A stretch of 64,000 nt of DNA from Roseiflexus sp. RS-1 (GTDB lineage Bacteria; Chloroflexota; Chloroflexia; Chloroflexales; Roseiflexaceae): contig NC_009523.1 of the NCBI RefSeq assembly GCF_000016665.1, forward strand, positions 4,463,501-4,527,500. The letters are read 5' to 3'. The notes under the pieces were generated by a model that was given only the letters and a program-made list of their open reading frames with translations, was not told the DNA's origin and made no database searches. Positions 7,638 to 18,759 of the stretch are shown in pieces; position 1 is the stretch's first letter, and each line of letters begins with the position of its first letter. The position numbers and the translations under genes were made by a program.

Positions 7638-8827
7638 TCAGACGAGCACCGGCAGGCTTTTCAACCCGCGCAGCCAGGTAACCGGTTTCCATGCCGGCGT
7701 GTCGGTTGCCAGCCGGATCGCTGGCAGGCGCTCAAGGATGTGCGTAAACGCGACGCGCGCTTCGATGCGCGCCAGCGGAGCGCCAAGACAGTAGTGGATG
7801 CCCATCCCGAACCCCAGGTGCGGATTCGGCTGGCGGGTGATATCGAAACGATCCGGATCGGAAAAATGCGCCGGATCGCGGTTAGCCGCGCCGAACATCA
7901 GACTGATCTGCTGCCCGGCTTCGATCTGTTCTCCGCCGATGACGAAGGGTTCCGCTGCAAAACGGGGCGTCGAGCGCTGCACCGGGCTTTCGTAGCGCAG
8001 CATTTCCTCAATTGCTGATGTCAGATACTCTGATTGTCGGCGGAGCAGGTTCAGTTGATCGGGGTGGCGCAGCAGGGTAAGCAGACCGTTGCCGATCAGG
8101 TTGACGGTTGTTTCGTGCCCGGCGATCAGGAGCAGGACGCACATTCCCAGCAGTTCATCTTCGCTCAGGCTATCACCAGCGTCGTGCGCGGCGATCAGCG
8201 CACTGATCAGATCGTCGCGTGGGGAGTGCCGGCGCTGCCGGATCAGCGTCGTAAAATAATCGACCAGCGACGCCATCGCCTGGTGTGATTGACGGGCTGC
8301 TTCTTCACCGCCAAGCACCGAGTCGCTCCCCGCCATAATCTGATCCGACCATGTGCTGAACTGTTCGTGATCCTCGAATGGCACGCCGAGCAGTTCGGCG
8401 ATAACGATGATCGGCAGCGGGCGTAATCGGCGATGAAATCTGCCTCGCCGCGTGCGCCGATGCGTTCGATCAGGTCCAGACTGATCTGCTCGATGCGCGG
8501 CATCAGATCGTGTACCCGACGTGGCGTGAACGCATGGCTTGCCAGTCGCCGCAGGCGCGTGTGATCGGGAGGGTCGCGTTGAAGCATTGCCCGGTCCAGC
8601 GGCGTCAATGTGTCCGGCGGCGCAATGCGGCTGGTGTCTTTGAATATCGGCGCTTCTCTGAGCACAAAAGCGATGTCGTCGTACCGCGCAATGCACCACA
8701 TCCCGCCTGGTGCATTCGCGTGCGGCAACCAGAACACCGGCGTCTGCTCGATCAACTGCCGGTACACAGGATACGGATCGGCGAGAAACTCAGGGCTTGC
8801 CAGTCTGGCGACAATGGTGGGCGTCAT
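7638..8827 (-). pseudogene. Cytochrome P450, split by a frameshift
   Basis: Two overlapping minus-strand frames together make a whole bacterial class I P450. The N-terminal frame runs from ATG 8827 to [10 protein letters not shown]. The C-terminal frame resumes at [20 protein letters not shown] and carries the I-helix AGHETTVN, the ExxR motif EEMLRYESP and the heme-Cys loop FGMGIHYCLG. The frame is lost at about 8415-8429, inside a GC-rich stretch. Family alignments suggest roughly 4 missing bases (or a one-base loss). All key motifs survive, so the change is recent, a sequencing error or a programmed shift. It is convergent with the DtxR-like gene, with 1 base between stops. Confidence 0.8.
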
Positions 8828-8915
8828 ATCGTCTGCTGCTTCAATGCCACAATGTGCATGCTGCATTATACGCCTGTCGGCGACGGTTCGCCAGAGGTGA
8901 GCGCTGCTGCCGGGT

Positions 8916-8943
8916 TTGACACTCCCTGCCAGTGTAGTATAAT
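8916..8943 (+). promoter_or_regulatory. Sigma-70-type promoter of tatA
   Basis: A perfect -35 TTGACA (8916-8921) and a perfect -10 TATAAT (8938-8943) are separated by 16 bases. The start of transcription would fall near 8950, leaving a leader of about 70 bases before tatA. It is the best consensus promoter in the window. Confidence 0.85.
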
Positions 8944-9022
8944 GCTGAAAGCACAGATTTTTTGCGGCAGAATATGGCATCTATCGCGCATACGCGCGAC
9001 ACGTGGACGAAGGAGACTTGTC

Positions 9023-9226
9023 ATGCCACAGCTTGGAATGGGCGAACTGCTTATCATTTTGATCATTGTCCTGTTGCTGTTTGGCGCCTCGCGCATCACC
9101 GGCGTCGCCAGTGCATTGGGAGGCAGCATCAAGGCATTCCGCAAGGCGGTTCGCGACGATGACGTTCCCGCCAGCAAGAGCGAACCGGCTGAGTCGACCG
9201 ATAAAAAAGTCGAAACGAACGTCTAA
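9023..9226 (+). CDS. tatA: Sec-independent translocase subunit TatA
   Basis: Pore-type subunit of the twin-arginine translocon, 67 aa. It has the normal order: short N-terminus with [16 protein letters not shown] membrane helix, hinge FGASRI, amphipathic helix [20 protein letters not shown] and a charged tail. FGA replaces the usual FGP at the hinge. ATG 9023 has GAAGGAGA upstream; longer frames have no support. It stands alone under its own promoter, without tatB or tatC nearby. Confidence 0.9.
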
Positions 9227-9307
9227 AGCGTCGTTGCTGTGATGGTGGCGCTGCGCGATAGATGCGGCCCGCGCGCAGACAGGCCGGCGCCAGCCGCAGT
9301 GTGATGA

Positions 9308-10666
<1,359 letters not shown>

Positions 10667-10729
10667 CCCGGAGTGTCACGAAGCGCCAATTGTGATCGGA
10701 TGAACCGCGTCGTTCACAAGGAGCCGACG

Positions 10730-12238
10730 GTGAACAAATCAACAGAAGCGACGACAACTCCATCCGTCGCTCACCCTCCGCTCCCGATCCGTCGTCGCCG
10801 GATCGCGCCTTCAGGCGTGCTGATGGCAATAGTCGATACCTGCCTTATCTTGCTTGGGTTTGCTCTTGCGTACTGGATGCGCTATGTCATCGACTGGCCC
10901 CCGCCATTCGACCAGCTGGTGCGCGAAGTTCAGGCGCAAAACTTTGTGCCGCTCAGCGCATTCGCTCCCTTCGCCATCCTCCTGACCGCGTTGCTGATCG
11001 TTCAGTTCGCCATGCGGGGGCTGTACCGCATGCCGCGTACCGCCGGAGTGCTCGACCATGCCAGCATCATCGTCGGATCGACGACGACCGGCATTGCGAT
11101 TCTGATTGTAGTTGTCTTTCTCTATAAGCCATCGGAGTTCTACTCGCGCCTGATCTTTGCTTTTGCGCTGGTGTCGATCAGCACACTGCTGGTCGGCGGG
11201 CGCGCAGTGCTGATCGGTCTGCGCCGCTGGCGCTGGGTACGCGGCATCGACCGTGAACGGGTGCTGGTCGTCGGCAACACCGGTCTGGGGCGTGAGGTGA
11301 TGGAAAGCCTGGTGGCGCAACCCGATCTGGGGTATGCGCTCGTGGGCTTTCTCGATGATCGTGAGACACCGCTCAACCGTCGCACGGTTCACTTTCGGCG
11401 CCTTGGTCCGATCAGCGATCTTGACGTATGTCTGCGCGGTGGCGATATCGATCTGGTAATCCTGGCGCTCCCGTTCTGGGAACATCATCGCCTGCCGGAA
11501 CTGGTCGACATATGTCGCTATGCGGGCGTCGAGTTCCGGGTTGTGCCCGATCTGTACCAGTTGAGTTTTGACCGGATCGATATCGGCAACCTGAGCGGCA
11601 TTCCGTTGATCGGCTTGAAAGAAGTCTCGCTGCGTGGCTGGAACCTGGTCGTCAAACGGACGATGGACCTGGCGCTGACATTGCTGGCGTTGCCCATCGT
11701 GTTCCCGCTGGGCGTGATGCTGGCGATCATTGTGCGGCTCGACTCGCCAGGACCGGCGATTTTCCGGCAGCGCCGGATCGGGCGTGATGGGCGCCCCTTC
11801 ATCTGTTACAAGTTCCGCACGATGGTGGTCGATGCAGAGGAACGGAAGGCTGAACTGGCTGCCCTGAACGAAGCCGATGGTCCGCTCTTCAAAATCCGCA
11901 ACGACCCGCGGATGACCCGCGTCGGGCGGTTTTTGCGGCGTTATAGTCTGGACGAACTGCCGCAACTGTGGAACATCCTGCGCGGCGATATGAGTTGGGT
12001 TGGTCCACGTCCGGCAACTCCGGAGGAAGTTGCACAGTACGAAGACTGGCACTATCGCCGCCTGACGGTTGTGCCTGGATTGACCGGTCTGTCGCAGGTG
12101 TTGGGGCGCAGCGATATTTCATTCGACGAAACGGTGCGCCTCGATATTTTCTACACCGAAAACTGGACCCCCGGCATGGATCTGCGTATTCTGCTGCAAA
12201 CGATCCCCGTGGTTATCTCCGGGCGCGGGGCATATTGA
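10730..12238 (+). CDS. Undecaprenyl-phosphate sugar-1-phosphate transferase (WbaP/WcaJ type)
   Basis: Priming enzyme that loads the first sugar phosphate on undecaprenyl phosphate for polysaccharide synthesis. GTG 10730 is preceded by AAGGAG, which decides the start over 10673. The 502-aa protein has a basic N-terminus, about four membrane helices (to residue 165), a Rossmann-like central domain ([18 protein letters not shown]), a fifth membrane segment near 310, and the catalytic bac_transf domain. That domain shows [42 protein letters not shown] and [10 protein letters not shown]. It opens the 10.7-18.7 kb glycan cluster. Confidence 0.92.
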   Translation: MNKSTEATTTPSVAHPPLPIRRRRIAPSGVLMAIVDTCLILLGFALAYWMRYVIDWPPPFDQLVREVQAQNFVPLSAFAPFAILLTALLIVQFAMRGLYRMPRTAGVLDHASIIVGSTTTGIAILIVVVFLYKPSEFYSRLIFAFALVSISTLLVGGRAVLIGLRRWRWVRGIDRERVLVVGNTGLGREVMESLVAQPDLGYALVGFLDDRETPLNRRTVHFRRLGPISDLDVCLRGGDIDLVILALPFWEHHRLPELVDICRYAGVEFRVVPDLYQLSFDRIDIGNLSGIPLIGLKEVSLRGWNLVVKRTMDLALTLLALPIVFPLGVMLAIIVRLDSPGPAIFRQRRIGRDGRPFICYKFRTMVVDAEERKAELAALNEADGPLFKIRNDPRMTRVGRFLRRYSLDELPQLWNILRGDMSWVGPRPATPEEVAQYEDWHYRRLTVVPGLTGLSQVLGRSDISFDETVRLDIFYTENWTPGMDLRILLQTIPVVISGRGAY

Positions 12239-12374
12239 GATCAGCGGCGGGAAGGTTGAAGGTCAGGCGTTGCAGGCGCATATATAACGGCTTGTTCACG
12301 GTCAACACCGACCGGATCACGGAAGTTTCACCAGATGGCAGTACCATGCCAGAGATGAATAATGAAGAGGTTGT

Positions 12375-13334
12375 ATGCCCATGCGTATCCTGATCACCGG
12401 CGGTGCAGGTTTTCTCGGATCACATCTGTGCGACCGGTTCCTTGCTGAAGGTCACACTGTCGTTGCAATGGACAACCTGATAACCGGCAGCACCGACAAC
12501 ATCGCCCATCTCGCCGGTCATCCGCGCTTCAGTTTCATCAAGCATGACGTGACGAACTATATTTTCGTCGAAGGTCCGCTCGACGCCATCTTGCACTTTG
12601 CATCGCCAGCATCGCCGGTCGATTATCTGGAATTGCCCATTCAGACGTTGAAGGTCGGCGCGCTGGGAACGCACAAGGCGTTGGGTCTGGCGAAGGATAA
12701 AAAGGCGCGCTTCCTCCTGGCGTCCACATCGGAGGTGTACGGTGACCCGCAGATTCATCCGCAGCCCGAAAGTTACTACGGGCATGTCAATCCCATCGGT
12801 CCGCGCGGCGTCTACGACGAAGCCAAACGGTTCGCCGAAGCGATGACGATGGCATACCATCGCTACCACGGCGTCGAGACGCGCATTGTGCGTATCTTCA
12901 ACACGTATGGTCCGCGTATGCGACTCCGCGACGGGCGGGTGGTGCCGAATTTTATCCAGCAGGCGCTGCGCGGCGAACCGCTGACGATTTATGGCGATGG
13001 TTCACAAACCCGCTCGTTTCAGTATGTCGATGATCTGGTTGAAGGGGTCTATCGCCTGCTCTTCTCCGATGAGGTCGAACCGGTCAATATCGGGAATCCC
13101 GGCGAGTTCACGATCAAGGCGTTTGCCGAACTGGTCAACACACTCACCGGCAACACAGCCGGTGTGGTGTACAAAGATCTGCGCACCCAGGATGATCCGC
13201 AGGTGCGCCAACCGGATATCTCCAAGGCGCGCAGGATTCTCGGTTGGGAGCCGCAGATCAGCCTCGAAGAAGGATTGCGCCGCACTATTCCCTGGTTTCG
13301 GGAAGAGTTGCGCAAACGTGGGGAAATACCCTGA
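12375..13334 (+). CDS. UDP-glucuronate decarboxylase-type NAD-dependent epimerase/dehydratase
   Basis: Extended short-chain dehydrogenase of 319 aa, probably converting UDP-glucuronate to UDP-xylose. Rossmann motif [10 protein letters not shown] is at the N-terminus; the catalytic Ser region [10 protein letters not shown], the YDEAK dyad and the [10 protein letters not shown] and [16 protein letters not shown] blocks are typical of UXS enzymes. The start could be ATG 12375 or ATG 12381, both behind GAGG. The 136-base gap before it contains no clear terminator, so it may share the upstream transcript. Confidence 0.88.
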   Translation: MPMRILITGGAGFLGSHLCDRFLAEGHTVVAMDNLITGSTDNIAHLAGHPRFSFIKHDVTNYIFVEGPLDAILHFASPASPVDYLELPIQTLKVGALGTHKALGLAKDKKARFLLASTSEVYGDPQIHPQPESYYGHVNPIGPRGVYDEAKRFAEAMTMAYHRYHGVETRIVRIFNTYGPRMRLRDGRVVPNFIQQALRGEPLTIYGDGSQTRSFQYVDDLVEGVYRLLFSDEVEPVNIGNPGEFTIKAFAELVNTLTGNTAGVVYKDLRTQDDPQVRQPDISKARRILGWEPQISLEEGLRRTIPWFREELRKRGEIP

Positions 13335-13378
13335 AACGATGCGTGCGATGGTCACATCGATGATCACCGGGTGATGCT

Positions 13379-14893
13379 TTGACGGGTGACGTACTGATTT
13401 TGTTCAGGAAGGTTCGCGTTCCACCGCGAACTGCCGTTCTCTGGCTCGTTGCCGCAGCGCTGGGGATAGCGCTGGCGCTCGTTCCTTTCGATGATCTTGC
13501 GCTGGTGGCAGGAACGGGACTGGTCGTCGTTCTGGCGCTGGTGCATCCCGTTCTGGCTGTTGGCATGGCGGTGCTGTCGGTGCCGGTGCAGGACCTGGTG
13601 GCGCTGCCGGGTGGTCTTTCGGTCACCCAGGCAGCGGTGCTGCTGATGATCGGAAGTGGGCTGGTTCACACACTGGCGCAGGCTGAGCAGGGAGCGTTGC
13701 CGTTTGGGATGGTGGCAGCATGGGGAGCGCTATTCTGTGCTCTGCTGCTGTCCGCCGGAGCAACGCCGTATTCGCGCACAGAAGCCCTGCGCGAGACGCT
13801 GCGCTGGGTGGTTGCGGCGAGTGTCTGGATGGTGGCGGCAAGTACGATAACACGACGCTGGCACATCATCTACCTGCTGGTCTGCCTGGTTACGGCGCCT
13901 GCCGTATGCGCCGGTATTGGACTGGTTCAGTTTGTCACAGGCGATGGTCCGCCGACCTTTCGTATCGCGCCTGATCTGCCGTATGTGCGTGCATATGGCA
14001 CAATCGGGCAACCGAACTCGTTTGCGGGATACCTGAACATGGCGTGGCCCCTGGCGCTTGCGCTGGCGGTTGCTGGTGTTGCACACGCCTGGCGGATGCG
14101 CGCGTTGCAGCGTCTGACTGCCGCCGGGGTCTGGTTGCCGACGGTTGCGTTATGGGGGGCGAGTGGTGTCGTGCTGGCGGCGCTGATTGCATCGTTCTCG
14201 CGCGGCGCCTGGATCGGTGCGGCAATCGGAGCGCTGGCGATGGCGTTGAGCCTGGGAAGGCGCGCGGTACCGGCGGTCTTGGGGTTGATAACGGCGGGCG
14301 TGGCGGCAGTGGCGACGGGCGCTCTTCCCGAAGCATTGACCGCGCGTCTGGTCAGCATCTGGCAGAGCCTGGCATGGTTCGACGCTGCAACTGTCGCCGT
14401 TACCCCGGCGAACTTCGCCGTCGTCGAGCGCATGGCGCATCTTCAGGCGGGTTGGGAAATGGTGCGCGCTGCGCCGCTGCTGGGTGTGGGACCGGGCAAT
14501 TACGCCGTTGCCTATCCGTCGTTTGCAGTTGGTGCATGGTATGCCGGGCGTGGGCATGCCCACAACTACTACCTGCACATGGCGGCGGAAGCCGGGATGA
14601 TCGGTCTGCTGGCGTATCTGTTACTCATCGGCGTGGTGGTGCAGCAGACAGTCTGCGCGCTTCGACGCGTAACCGATCCTGTTTTGCGTAGCACAGCGGT
14701 AGGTGGATGTGGTATCATCGCAGCAGTCGCAGGGCATAACCTGTTTGAGAATCTGCACGTGCTCAATTTTGGCATTCAACTGGCGGTGATGTGGGCGATC
14801 ATGGGCGCGATTGCGCAACGTCCAGCACGCTTTCAACCATCGATATGCGATACCTCATTACAGGCGGCGCCGGCTTCATCGGCAGCCATCTGA
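13379..14893 (+). CDS. O-antigen ligase/polymerase family membrane protein
   Basis: Polytopic protein of about 504 aa with 10-12 hydrophobic helices. A periplasmic loop region contains VGPGNYAVAYP and GRGHAHNYYLHMAAEAGMIG, the histidine-containing Wzy_C/WaaL signature. It would polymerise or transfer the glycan outside the membrane. The start is uncertain: no ATG fits and TTG 13379 is the earliest candidate. The 3' end overlaps the next gene by 49 bases. Confidence 0.82.
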   Translation: MTGDVLILFRKVRVPPRTAVLWLVAAALGIALALVPFDDLALVAGTGLVVVLALVHPVLAVGMAVLSVPVQDLVALPGGLSVTQAAVLLMIGSGLVHTLAQAEQGALPFGMVAAWGALFCALLLSAGATPYSRTEALRETLRWVVAASVWMVAASTITRRWHIIYLLVCLVTAPAVCAGIGLVQFVTGDGPPTFRIAPDLPYVRAYGTIGQPNSFAGYLNMAWPLALALAVAGVAHAWRMRALQRLTAAGVWLPTVALWGASGVVLAALIASFSRGAWIGAAIGALAMALSLGRRAVPAVLGLITAGVAAVATGALPEALTARLVSIWQSLAWFDAATVAVTPANFAVVERMAHLQAGWEMVRAAPLLGVGPGNYAVAYPSFAVGAWYAGRGHAHNYYLHMAAEAGMIGLLAYLLLIGVVVQQTVCALRRVTDPVLRSTAVGGCGIIAAVAGHNLFENLHVLNFGIQLAVMWAIMGAIAQRPARFQPSICDTSLQAAPASSAAI

Positions 14894-15798
14894 GCGATGC
14901 GCTGCTGGCGCGTGGCGATCAGGTGGTGTGCATCGACAACTTTAACGACTATTACGATCCGGCGCGAAAGCGGCGCAATATCGCCCGCGCGCTGACGAAC
15001 CCCGGCTATACGCTGGTCGAAGCGGATTTCCGCGATGCAGACGCGATGGATCGTATCTTTGCGCACTACCGACCGCAACGTGTGGCGCATATTGGCGCGA
15101 TGGCGGGTCCGCGCCCCTCGATGCAGAATCCTGCGCTCTACGAAGATGTCAATGTGCGTGGGACGCTGATCGTGCTGGAGACGGCAGCGCGCTATCAGGT
15201 TGATGGTCTGGTGCTGGCATCGACATCCTCGGTCTACGGTCTATCGCCGACGCCATGGTCGGAAGAGTCGCCGACCGACCGCCCGTTGTCGTTCTATGCC
15301 GCCACCAAGAAGGCGGCGGAAGTGCTGGCATACACAGCGCACCGGCGCCACGGCATTCCGATCCGCATCGTGCGGTTCTTCACCGTCTACGGTCCGCGCG
15401 GGCGCCCGGATATGACGCCGCACCTGTTTGTCGATGCGATGGTTGCCGGGAAGGCGATCACCCTCTTCAACGGCGGCATCGGGGTCTATCGCGATTGGAC
15501 CTACATTGCCGACATTGTGGCAGGGGTCATTGCAGCGCTCGATATGGACGCTGCATTCGAGATATTCAATCTGGGGCATTCGAGTCCGGTGCAGTTGATC
15601 GATTTCGTGCGCACCCTGGAAGAGGTCACCGGATTGCGCGCCGGGATTGTTGCACAACCACTGCCGGCGGCAGATCCGCCGGTGACGTTTGCACGGATCG
15701 ACAAAGCGACGCAGATGCTCGGTTTTCAGCCACGCACGTCGCTTGAGGAAGGGCTGGCGCGGTTTTGGGAGTGGTACCGGGGTGAATATGGCGTATGA
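14845..15798 (+). CDS. Nucleotide-sugar 4-epimerase, GalE/UDP-glucuronate epimerase type
   Basis: Extended SDR of 317 aa. ATG 14845 begins [20 protein letters not shown], the family start, although it lies inside the end of the previous gene. The coenzyme motif is GGAGFIGSH, the substrate-specific IDNFNDYYDP loop resembles UDP-glucuronate 4-epimerases, and SSVYG plus YAATKKAAE supply the Ser/Tyr/Lys triad. RFFTVYGPRGRPDM and YRDWTYIADI are also typical. It probably supplies UDP-galacturonate or a related sugar to the cluster. Confidence 0.87.
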   Translation: MRYLITGGAGFIGSHLSDALLARGDQVVCIDNFNDYYDPARKRRNIARALTNPGYTLVEADFRDADAMDRIFAHYRPQRVAHIGAMAGPRPSMQNPALYEDVNVRGTLIVLETAARYQVDGLVLASTSSVYGLSPTPWSEESPTDRPLSFYAATKKAAEVLAYTAHRRHGIPIRIVRFFTVYGPRGRPDMTPHLFVDAMVAGKAITLFNGGIGVYRDWTYIADIVAGVIAALDMDAAFEIFNLGHSSPVQLIDFVRTLEEVTGLRAGIVAQPLPAADPPVTFARIDKATQMLGFQPRTSLEEGLARFWEWYRGEYGV

Positions 15799-16924
15799 GC
15801 GCCCGGAATATATGAGCATCTCACGAGATCCGCGAGAGGATGGTTCACCGATGATCAACGAACGAATCGGCGATGCAGGCGCCGAGCATCCTGCTGTGTT
15901 GCCGGAAACGCCGGAGATTCAGGAAGTCGAGCGCCAGGGGTTCTCTCTGGCGAAGGCGTTGCGCAGCCCGCGCACGCTGATTTCATTTGCGCTTGCGATT
16001 GCCATTGTTGTCTTTGCGGTGCGCGGCTTTGACATCGATGTGCAACAGACCTGGCAGTACATCCGCGGCGCGAATGGATGGCTGCTCCTGGCTGGCTTCG
16101 GTATCTTTTATCTGACGTTTCCACTTCGCGCGCTGCGCTGGCGCATGTTGCTGGAAAATGCACATGTGCCGGTGAATGAGGGACGGAAGAGTTGGGCGTC
16201 ACTGCCGGCGCTGATGGAATATATCTACCTCTCGTGGTTTGCCAACTGCGTGGTGCCTGCCAAACTTGGCGACGCCTACCGCGGCTATCTGCTCAAGCAG
16301 AATGGACGGGTGTCCTTCTCTGCGACATTCGGCACCATTTTCGCCGAGCGTCTGCTGGATATGCTGGGTCTGTTCGGCTTGCTGGTGCTGTCGGCGTGGT
16401 TCACGTTCGGCGCACAGATGCCGGAAAGCACGCGCATTGTCTTCGGGTTCGGCGCGCTGCTCGTGGTGGCGATCGTCAGCGGTCTGGCTGGCATGCGCTG
16501 GTTGAGTCCGGTCATCCGGCGATTCATTCCCAAACGCCTGATCGGGGTCTACGGCAACTTTGAGCATGCCGCGCTGCGCTCATTCCGTCCGGGCATTCTG
16601 CCGCGGTTGATTGTGCTGACCTCCGCTGTCTGGCTGCTGGAAGGGATGCGACTCTATTTCGTGATTCAGGCGCTCAGCCACGAGGGGCTGGCGTTGCCGT
16701 TGTCGGCGATCATCTTCGTCGCGCTGGCATCGTCGCTGTTGACCGCCATTCCATTTACTCCGGCTGGTCTGGGCGTGGTCGAAACGGTGATCACCGGCGT
16801 GCTGACGTTCTTCAAGGTTGGGACGAGTCTGGGCGGTGCGGTGACCATCCTCGACCGGGTCATCAATTTCTGGAGTATTGTGGTGATCGGGTTTGTCCTG
16901 TACGTGGTCAGCAAGCGTCGGTAA
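15788..16924 (+). CDS. YbhN/UPF0104-family membrane protein (flippase-like)
   Basis: Integral membrane protein of about 378 aa with seven to eight helices, of the lysylphosphatidylglycerol synthase TM/YbhN family. Family blocks are NCVVPAKLGDAYRGYLLK, RLLDMLGLFGLLVLSAW and the C-terminal TPAGLGVVETVITG. ATG 15788 overlaps the epimerase by 11 bases; ATG 15851 after GAGAGG is a good alternative and would remove a poorly conserved N-terminus. In glycan clusters such proteins are thought to act in lipid-linked glycan or lipid handling. Confidence 0.82.
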   Translation: MAYERPEYMSISRDPREDGSPMINERIGDAGAEHPAVLPETPEIQEVERQGFSLAKALRSPRTLISFALAIAIVVFAVRGFDIDVQQTWQYIRGANGWLLLAGFGIFYLTFPLRALRWRMLLENAHVPVNEGRKSWASLPALMEYIYLSWFANCVVPAKLGDAYRGYLLKQNGRVSFSATFGTIFAERLLDMLGLFGLLVLSAWFTFGAQMPESTRIVFGFGALLVVAIVSGLAGMRWLSPVIRRFIPKRLIGVYGNFEHAALRSFRPGILPRLIVLTSAVWLLEGMRLYFVIQALSHEGLALPLSAIIFVALASSLLTAIPFTPAGLGVVETVITGVLTFFKVGTSLGGAVTILDRVINFWSIVVIGFVLYVVSKRR

Positions 16925-16941
16925 CAGCGAGCCAGTAGTTC

Positions 16942-18168
16942 ATGCATGTCGGTATCGATTTTACGGCTGGCGTCTGGCAGGGGGCCGGCATTGGGCGGTA
17001 CACACGCGAACTGATCGGCGCCGTTCTTGCTCAGAGTCCTGATCTTCGCTTCACGCTGTTCTACGCCGCTGGCTTTCCAGGCGCTGATTCTCCGCCCTAT
17101 CTGCCTGAGGTGCATCGCCTCTGCGCCTCACATCCGCATACCCGCGCCGTCCCGATCCCGCTGCCGCCGCGTCGCCTGACGCAGATCTGGCATCGGTTGC
17201 GCATTCCGCTGCCGATCGAATGGCTGACCGGTCCGCTCGATATTCTGCACGCGCCTGATTTCGTGCCGCCGCCAACCCGCGCTCGCACCCTCGTCACCAT
17301 CCACGATCTCTCGTACATGGTGCATCCCGAGTGCGCAGTTCCGGGAGTCGCCGCTTATCTGCGCGATGCCGTGCCGCGCGCCTTGAAGCAAGCCAGTATC
17401 ATTATTGCCGATTCGGAGTCGACCAGGCGCGATCTGCATCGACTGTTGAACATCGCCCTCGACCGTGTGACGGTGGTCTATCCAGGGGTCGATGCGCGTT
17501 TCCGCCCGTTGCCGCCGGACGTATGCGAACCGGTGCGGTGTCGGTTGAACCTGCCACGCCGTTTCATTCTGTTTGTAGGCACCATCGAACCGCGGAAGAA
17601 CCTCGTGCGGTTGCTGGAAGCGTTTGCCCGCATCGACCCGACGACGGGCGGGGAGGACCTCTTCCTGGTACTCGCCGGTCGCCGTGGATGGATGTATCAA
17701 CCGGTGTTCGCGGCCATTGACCGGTTGAATTTACATGATCGTGTCCAACTGCTCGATTTTGTGGCGGATTCTGACCTGCCGGTAGTGTATAATCTTGCAC
17801 AGGTATTCGTGTATCCCTCACTGTACGAGGGGTTCGGCTTACCACCGCTCGAAGCGCTGGCGTGCGGTACGCCGGTGGTGACATCTGACAATTCGAGTCT
17901 CCCGGAGGTGGTGGGCAATGCCGCTCTCCTGGCGCGCGCCGATGATGTGGAGGCGCTTTCGGAGGGGATGATCCGCCTGTTGAAAGACGTGGCGCTGCGG
18001 GATCGGTTGCGTCAGGCGGGTCTGGAACAGGTGCGACGGTTTCGTTGGGAAGCGTCTGCCCGACAGATTATCGAACACTATCATACGTTGTCAACGGGAG
18101 CATCGCATGAGGCAACAACCGGAGCTCTCCGGCGAAGCGCTCGACTCCGACGAGATGGAGAGCCGTAG
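16942..18168 (+). CDS. Glycosyltransferase family 4
   Basis: GT-B glycosyltransferase of 408 aa, predicted cytosolic or membrane-associated. The N-terminal acceptor lobe starts MHVGIDFTAGVWQGAGIGRY. The C-terminal donor lobe has FVGTIEPRKNLVRLLEAFAR, and the E-x7-E region SLYEGFGLPPLEALACGTPV followed by SNSSLPEV-like SDNSSLPEVVGNAALL. It is likely to extend the glycan started by the gene at 10730. The 3' end overlaps the PAP2-like gene by 62 bases. Confidence 0.9.
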   Translation: MHVGIDFTAGVWQGAGIGRYTRELIGAVLAQSPDLRFTLFYAAGFPGADSPPYLPEVHRLCASHPHTRAVPIPLPPRRLTQIWHRLRIPLPIEWLTGPLDILHAPDFVPPPTRARTLVTIHDLSYMVHPECAVPGVAAYLRDAVPRALKQASIIIADSESTRRDLHRLLNIALDRVTVVYPGVDARFRPLPPDVCEPVRCRLNLPRRFILFVGTIEPRKNLVRLLEAFARIDPTTGGEDLFLVLAGRRGWMYQPVFAAIDRLNLHDRVQLLDFVADSDLPVVYNLAQVFVYPSLYEGFGLPPLEALACGTPVVTSDNSSLPEVVGNAALLARADDVEALSEGMIRLLKDVALRDRLRQAGLEQVRRFRWEASARQIIEHYHTLSTGASHEATTGALRRSARLRRDGEP

Positions 18169-18736
18169 TCTCACACTTGCCAGATTGTTGTCGCAGATCT
18201 TCAATCCGGTCTTCGTCACGATTGCCGCCTACGTTCTGGTCGGTTTTCATATCCTGCACGAGTCTGGTCTGGCATGGGCTGGCGGTATTATCGCTGTCCA
18301 GACGGTACCATCATTGCTGTACTACCTGGTGCGTTTGCGCCAGGGCGGGTTCAGCGATGCCGATGTGTCGGTGCGACACGAGCGCAACGAATTGTACCTT
18401 TTCGGCATCGTATCCGTGCTGCTGACGATCGGGCTGCTGTTGACGTTTGGCGCGCCGCGTCCTTTTCTGGCGCTGACGGTTGGCATGCTTGGCATCGGCG
18501 TCATCTGCGGTCTGATCAATCTGACGTGGAAGATCAGTATGCACGGGGCGGCAATCGGCGCACTCGCCACCCTGGCGCTCATGTACTCGAACATTTTGGG
18601 AATCGTGTGCTGGGTGTGCGCCGCGGCTGTCGCCTGGGCGCGGGTGCGCACCCGCAACCACACGCCGGGTCAGGTTATCGCCGGTCTGGCAGTTGCCGCA
18701 CTGGTGATCGCTCTCGCGTTCCTGACGCTGGGGTGA
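18107..18736 (+). CDS. PAP2-like membrane phosphatase
   Basis: Membrane protein of 209 aa with five or six helices. The C-terminal half keeps two PAP2 motifs: ISMHGAAIGA (Ser-x-His) and RVRTRNHTPGQVIAG (Arg-x5-His-x3-Gln type). The first motif, K-x6-RP, is only loosely represented (RHERNELYLFG or APRPFLAL). It could dephosphorylate undecaprenyl or phosphatidyl pyrophosphate to recycle carrier lipid for the glycan cluster. ATG follows GGGAGC and overlaps the glycosyltransferase. Confidence 0.72.
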   Translation: MRQQPELSGEALDSDEMESRSLTLARLLSQIFNPVFVTIAAYVLVGFHILHESGLAWAGGIIAVQTVPSLLYYLVRLRQGGFSDADVSVRHERNELYLFGIVSVLLTIGLLLTFGAPRPFLALTVGMLGIGVICGLINLTWKISMHGAAIGALATLALMYSNILGIVCWVCAAAVAWARVRTRNHTPGQVIAGLAVAALVIALAFLTLG

Positions 18737-18759
18737 GTTATCTCGCAACCGTTGTGCTT

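Noticed and set aside
12256-12288. Promoter before the UDP-glucuronate decarboxylase-type gene (TTGAAG and TATAAC)
   Set aside because: The spacing of 21 bases is too long for a sigma-70 promoter, and the boxes are poor.
18274-18759. Open frame extending the FGGY kinase by 162 codons
   Set aside because: It is a shadow of the PAP2-like gene in another frame. The conserved kinase domain begins just after ATG 18760.
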